Source: Propionibacteriaceae bacterium
Lineage (GTDB): Bacteria; Actinomycetota; Actinomycetes; Propionibacteriales; Propionibacteriaceae
Assembly: GCA_031254155.1 (NCBI GenBank)
Contig: JAIRVA010000244.1
Span: forward strand, 1-6,155
Length of the DNA stretch: 6,155 nucleotides
Reading direction: 5' to 3'
Shown here: positions 4,775-6,155 of the stretch, in pieces
Layout of the letters: the number at the start of each line of letters is the position of its first letter
Numbering within the stretch: the stretch's first letter is position 1
Program-made: the position numbers and the translations under genes
The notes under the pieces: model-generated
Told to the model about the DNA's origin: nothing
Database searches by the model: none
What the model saw: only the letters and a program-made list of their open reading frames with translations

Positions 4775-5761
4775 TCACTCCTTGATCGTCGCGAGGCCGA
4801 GGTAGGCGGCCGCAAACAGTCCGTGCTGCGTGAGGCCGGCGTACCTCAGGACTGGGTTGTCGTGCGCGAACCGGATGGTCTCGGCTCTGACGCCGCGGTC
4901 CAGGGCCAGCCGTTCCAACTCGGCGCCACCGACCGGGTCCTCGCCGTCGTCCAGGCCGAGCAGACAAAACGCCGGCCGGGTCACACCGTCCTCGAACGGG
5001 TCAGCGAACACGTCCCGTACCGGCGCGGTGGCGACCAGCGGGAGGAGGCCGGCCACGTCGGCGGCGAACCCCGGCAGGCCGGTCGCGGCCCGGAGCGCCG
5101 CCGCGACCCGTCCGGCCGCCCGCGCGGCGGGTGCCGTACTGCCCCACACGAGCGGTACGGCGTCCGCGAGGGCACACGCGAGGTTCTTCGCGGGGTTCAC
5201 CTCCAGCCCGTACCGCGGGCCGCACTCCTCGGCCACGCAGTCCAGGACGTCCGCGGCGGCTTCAAGGGTGAAACCCGGCCCCAGACCGAGCGTGGCGAGC
5301 GTCTTCAGCGCCAGCAGCGCCGCGACGAAAGGGTCATCCCCCGCCGTCACCCAGGCGGCCGCCGGGCCGGCCGCGTCCAGGATCGGGGAGCCCTGGGGCG
5401 CGACGACGAAGACGACGGCCCCGCGGCGGATCGCCTCGAGACACGTCGCCAGCGGACCCGAGTCGGTGCCCGCCAGGACGATGACGAAGTCCAGCGGGCC
5501 CGCCCACGGCGGCAAAACCGATAGCGGCCAGGCCACGCAGGGTACGGGACAGTGCGGTTCGACGAGGGTCCGGACGAGCCGCGCCTCCTCGCCGATGAGG
5601 AGCACCGAGCGGGGGGAAGTCAGCGCGAGACTGGTCGCCACGCTCGCCCCGTCCTCGGTGTCCTCTTGCCTCAGGCGCGCCCCCGCCAGCGCGAGCCAGC
5701 GTAACCGCTCGCCCCGCGCCGCCAGCGCGGCCGGGTCGTCCAGCAGGGCGTCGTCGAACAT
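4775..5761 (-). CDS. SIS-domain protein, TobH / sugar-phosphate isomerase-like
   Basis: This 328-residue protein matches the actinobacterial SIS-domain (TobH-like) proteins encoded next to manB. Typical segments are SPRSVLLIGEEARLVRTL (49-66), CPVPCVAW (71-78), LPPWAGPLDFVIVLAGTD (83-100), a helix with EAIRRGAVVFVVAP (109-122), the GLGPGF turn (159-164), NPAKNLACALAD (189-200) with PLVWGST (203-209), and HDNPVLRYAGL (300-310). The two halves correspond to paired sugar-isomerase lobes, as in bifunctional phosphoglucose/phosphomannose isomerases. Isomerase activity is possible, but members beside manB are often not characterised and may be regulatory. No signal peptide is present. ATG 5761 is chosen because MFDDALLDDPAAL is the usual kind of start and it lies eight bases after the Trm112 stop. 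The ribosome site is weak (GGATAAG), suggesting coupled translation. Confidence 0.85.
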   Translation of the reverse strand: MFDDALLDDPAALAARGERLRWLALAGARLRQEDTEDGASVATSLALTSPRSVLLIGEEARLVRTLVEPHCPVPCVAWPLSVLPPWAGPLDFVIVLAGTDSGPLATCLEAIRRGAVVFVVAPQGSPILDAAGPAAAWVTAGDDPFVAALLALKTLATLGLGPGFTLEAAADVLDCVAEECGPRYGLEVNPAKNLACALADAVPLVWGSTAPAARAAGRVAAALRAATGLPGFAADVAGLLPLVATAPVRDVFADPFEDGVTRPAFCLLGLDDGEDPVGGAELERLALDRGVRAETIRFAHDNPVLRYAGLTQHGLFAAAYLGLATIKE

Positions 5762-5769
5762 GGCGAGAC

Positions 5770-5955
5770 TTATCCGCTCCGCCTGGTCGACCGGGCCTCG
5801 TCGACGAGCATGATCGGGATGTTGTCGCGGATCGGGTACGCGAGCCCGCAGTCCGCCGAGTTGCACACCAACTCCTTGGCCTCGTAGTCCACGCTCAGGT
5901 TTGAGTGGCAGGCCGGACAGGCGAGGATACCCAGCAGGGTCGAGTCGAGTAGCAT
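5770..5955 (-). CDS. Trm112-like zinc-binding protein
   Basis: This is a 61-residue protein of the Trm112/YcaR family. It has two cysteine pairs, C13-P-A-C16 and C31-x4-C36, which should bind one zinc ion, and the hallmark ACPACHSNL and LAYPIRDNIPIMLVDEA (residues 38-54). In other organisms Trm112-like proteins activate methyltransferases by binding them; in bacteria the role is mostly unknown. The small fold and length match the family. Two ATGs are adjacent. AAGGAG (5966-5961) is two bases from the first (5958) and five from the second (5955), so the second is preferred; the first adds one Met. Either way the start overlaps the manB stop (TGATG or ATGA), which points to translational coupling. 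The family often sits between manB and the SIS gene in actinobacteria. Confidence 0.9.
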   Translation of the reverse strand: MLLDSTLLGILACPACHSNLSVDYEAKELVCNSADCGLAYPIRDNIPIMLVDEARSTRRSG

Positions 5956-6155
5956 CATTTCTCCTTCACAAGCGACAGAACGCGGTCCCGGAGCCGGGCC
6001 ATCGTGTCCCCGTCGCGGGCTTCCACGTTGAGGCGCAGCAGCGGCTCGGTGTTCGACGGGCGGAGGGAGACCCACCAGCCGTCGCCCACGATCTTGACCC
6101 CGTCCCCCCACTCGGCGCGCGCGCCCTCCGCCAGGGCGTCCGCAACCCGGCGCAT
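5955..6155 (-). CDS. manB: Phosphomannomutase/phosphoglucomutase, C-terminal part
   Basis: Only the last 66 residues are in the window; the gene continues past 6155, and the Met at 6155-6153 is not taken as a true start. The fragment contains GDGWWVSLRPSNTEP (24-38) and LLRLNVEA (39-46), the phosphate-binding loop and following strand of domain 4 of alpha-D-phosphohexomutases. These enzymes interconvert hexose 1- and 6-phosphates, supplying mannose 1-phosphate for GDP-mannose or glucose 1-phosphate. Full-length members have about 450 residues. The symbol rests on the C-terminal motif plus the Trm112 and TobH-like neighbours. The stop overlaps the start of the Trm112 gene, and its last codons carry that gene's ribosome site. 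Confidence 0.85.
   Translation of the reverse strand: MRRVADALAEGARAEWGDGVKIVGDGWWVSLRPSNTEPLLRLNVEARDGDTMARLRDRVLSLVKEK

Noticed and set aside
5762..5866. 35-codon upstream extension of the SIS protein
   Set aside because: It overlaps the Trm112 coding sequence in another frame, and its composition is that of a shadow frame.

Overview
The window is GC-rich, uses GTG as well as ATG starts, and looks actinobacterial. The strongest evidence is the minus-strand run of a phosphomannomutase C-terminus, a Trm112-like zinc protein and a TobH-type SIS protein, an arrangement known around manB in Actinomycetota. The AroQ protein also carries actinobacterial-style motifs (NLGRLG, QTDAEA). I cannot name a genus. 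There are no rRNA or tRNA genes, no CRISPR array, no transposase and no phage genes.

Plus strand, 1-3918. There are three short transcription units. (1) A DUF559 / VSR-like endonuclease-fold protein (184-1107), preceded by a complex regulatory region with two small GTGGA/TCCAC palindromes that contain perfect TTATCCACA boxes. (2) A small two-helix membrane protein (1353-1607) overlapping a class I SAM-dependent methyltransferase (1607-2302), so the two are probably translationally coupled. (3) A CPBP-family intramembrane protease (2932-3918). Between units 2 and 3, on the minus strand, lies a small lipoprotein (2343-2756) that seems to be transcribed without a leader.

Minus strand, 6155-3875. 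This is a tightly packed operon: manB (3' end only), Trm112-like protein, TobH-like SIS protein, aroQ and a SprT-like zinc protease. Gaps or overlaps are between -1 and +8 bases, and three of the four junctions lie within 2 bases. It joins sugar-phosphate metabolism (mannose/GDP-mannose supply), the shikimate pathway and a protease. It converges on the CPBP gene with a 44-base overlap of coding 3' ends.

The most unusual feature is a family of intergenic repeats built on TGTGGGATTGCGGTACG. A plus-oriented copy lies 98-138 bases ahead of each of the three plus-strand units. Two of these copies have a clear inverted partner, giving a large imperfect or perfect inverted repeat on each side of the DUF559 gene. 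The copies ahead of units 2 and 3 extend into a 55-base element with a second conserved block at identical spacing, followed by G-rich DNA. This could be a shared operator of a local regulon or a small dispersed repeat element. I cannot tell which from one window.
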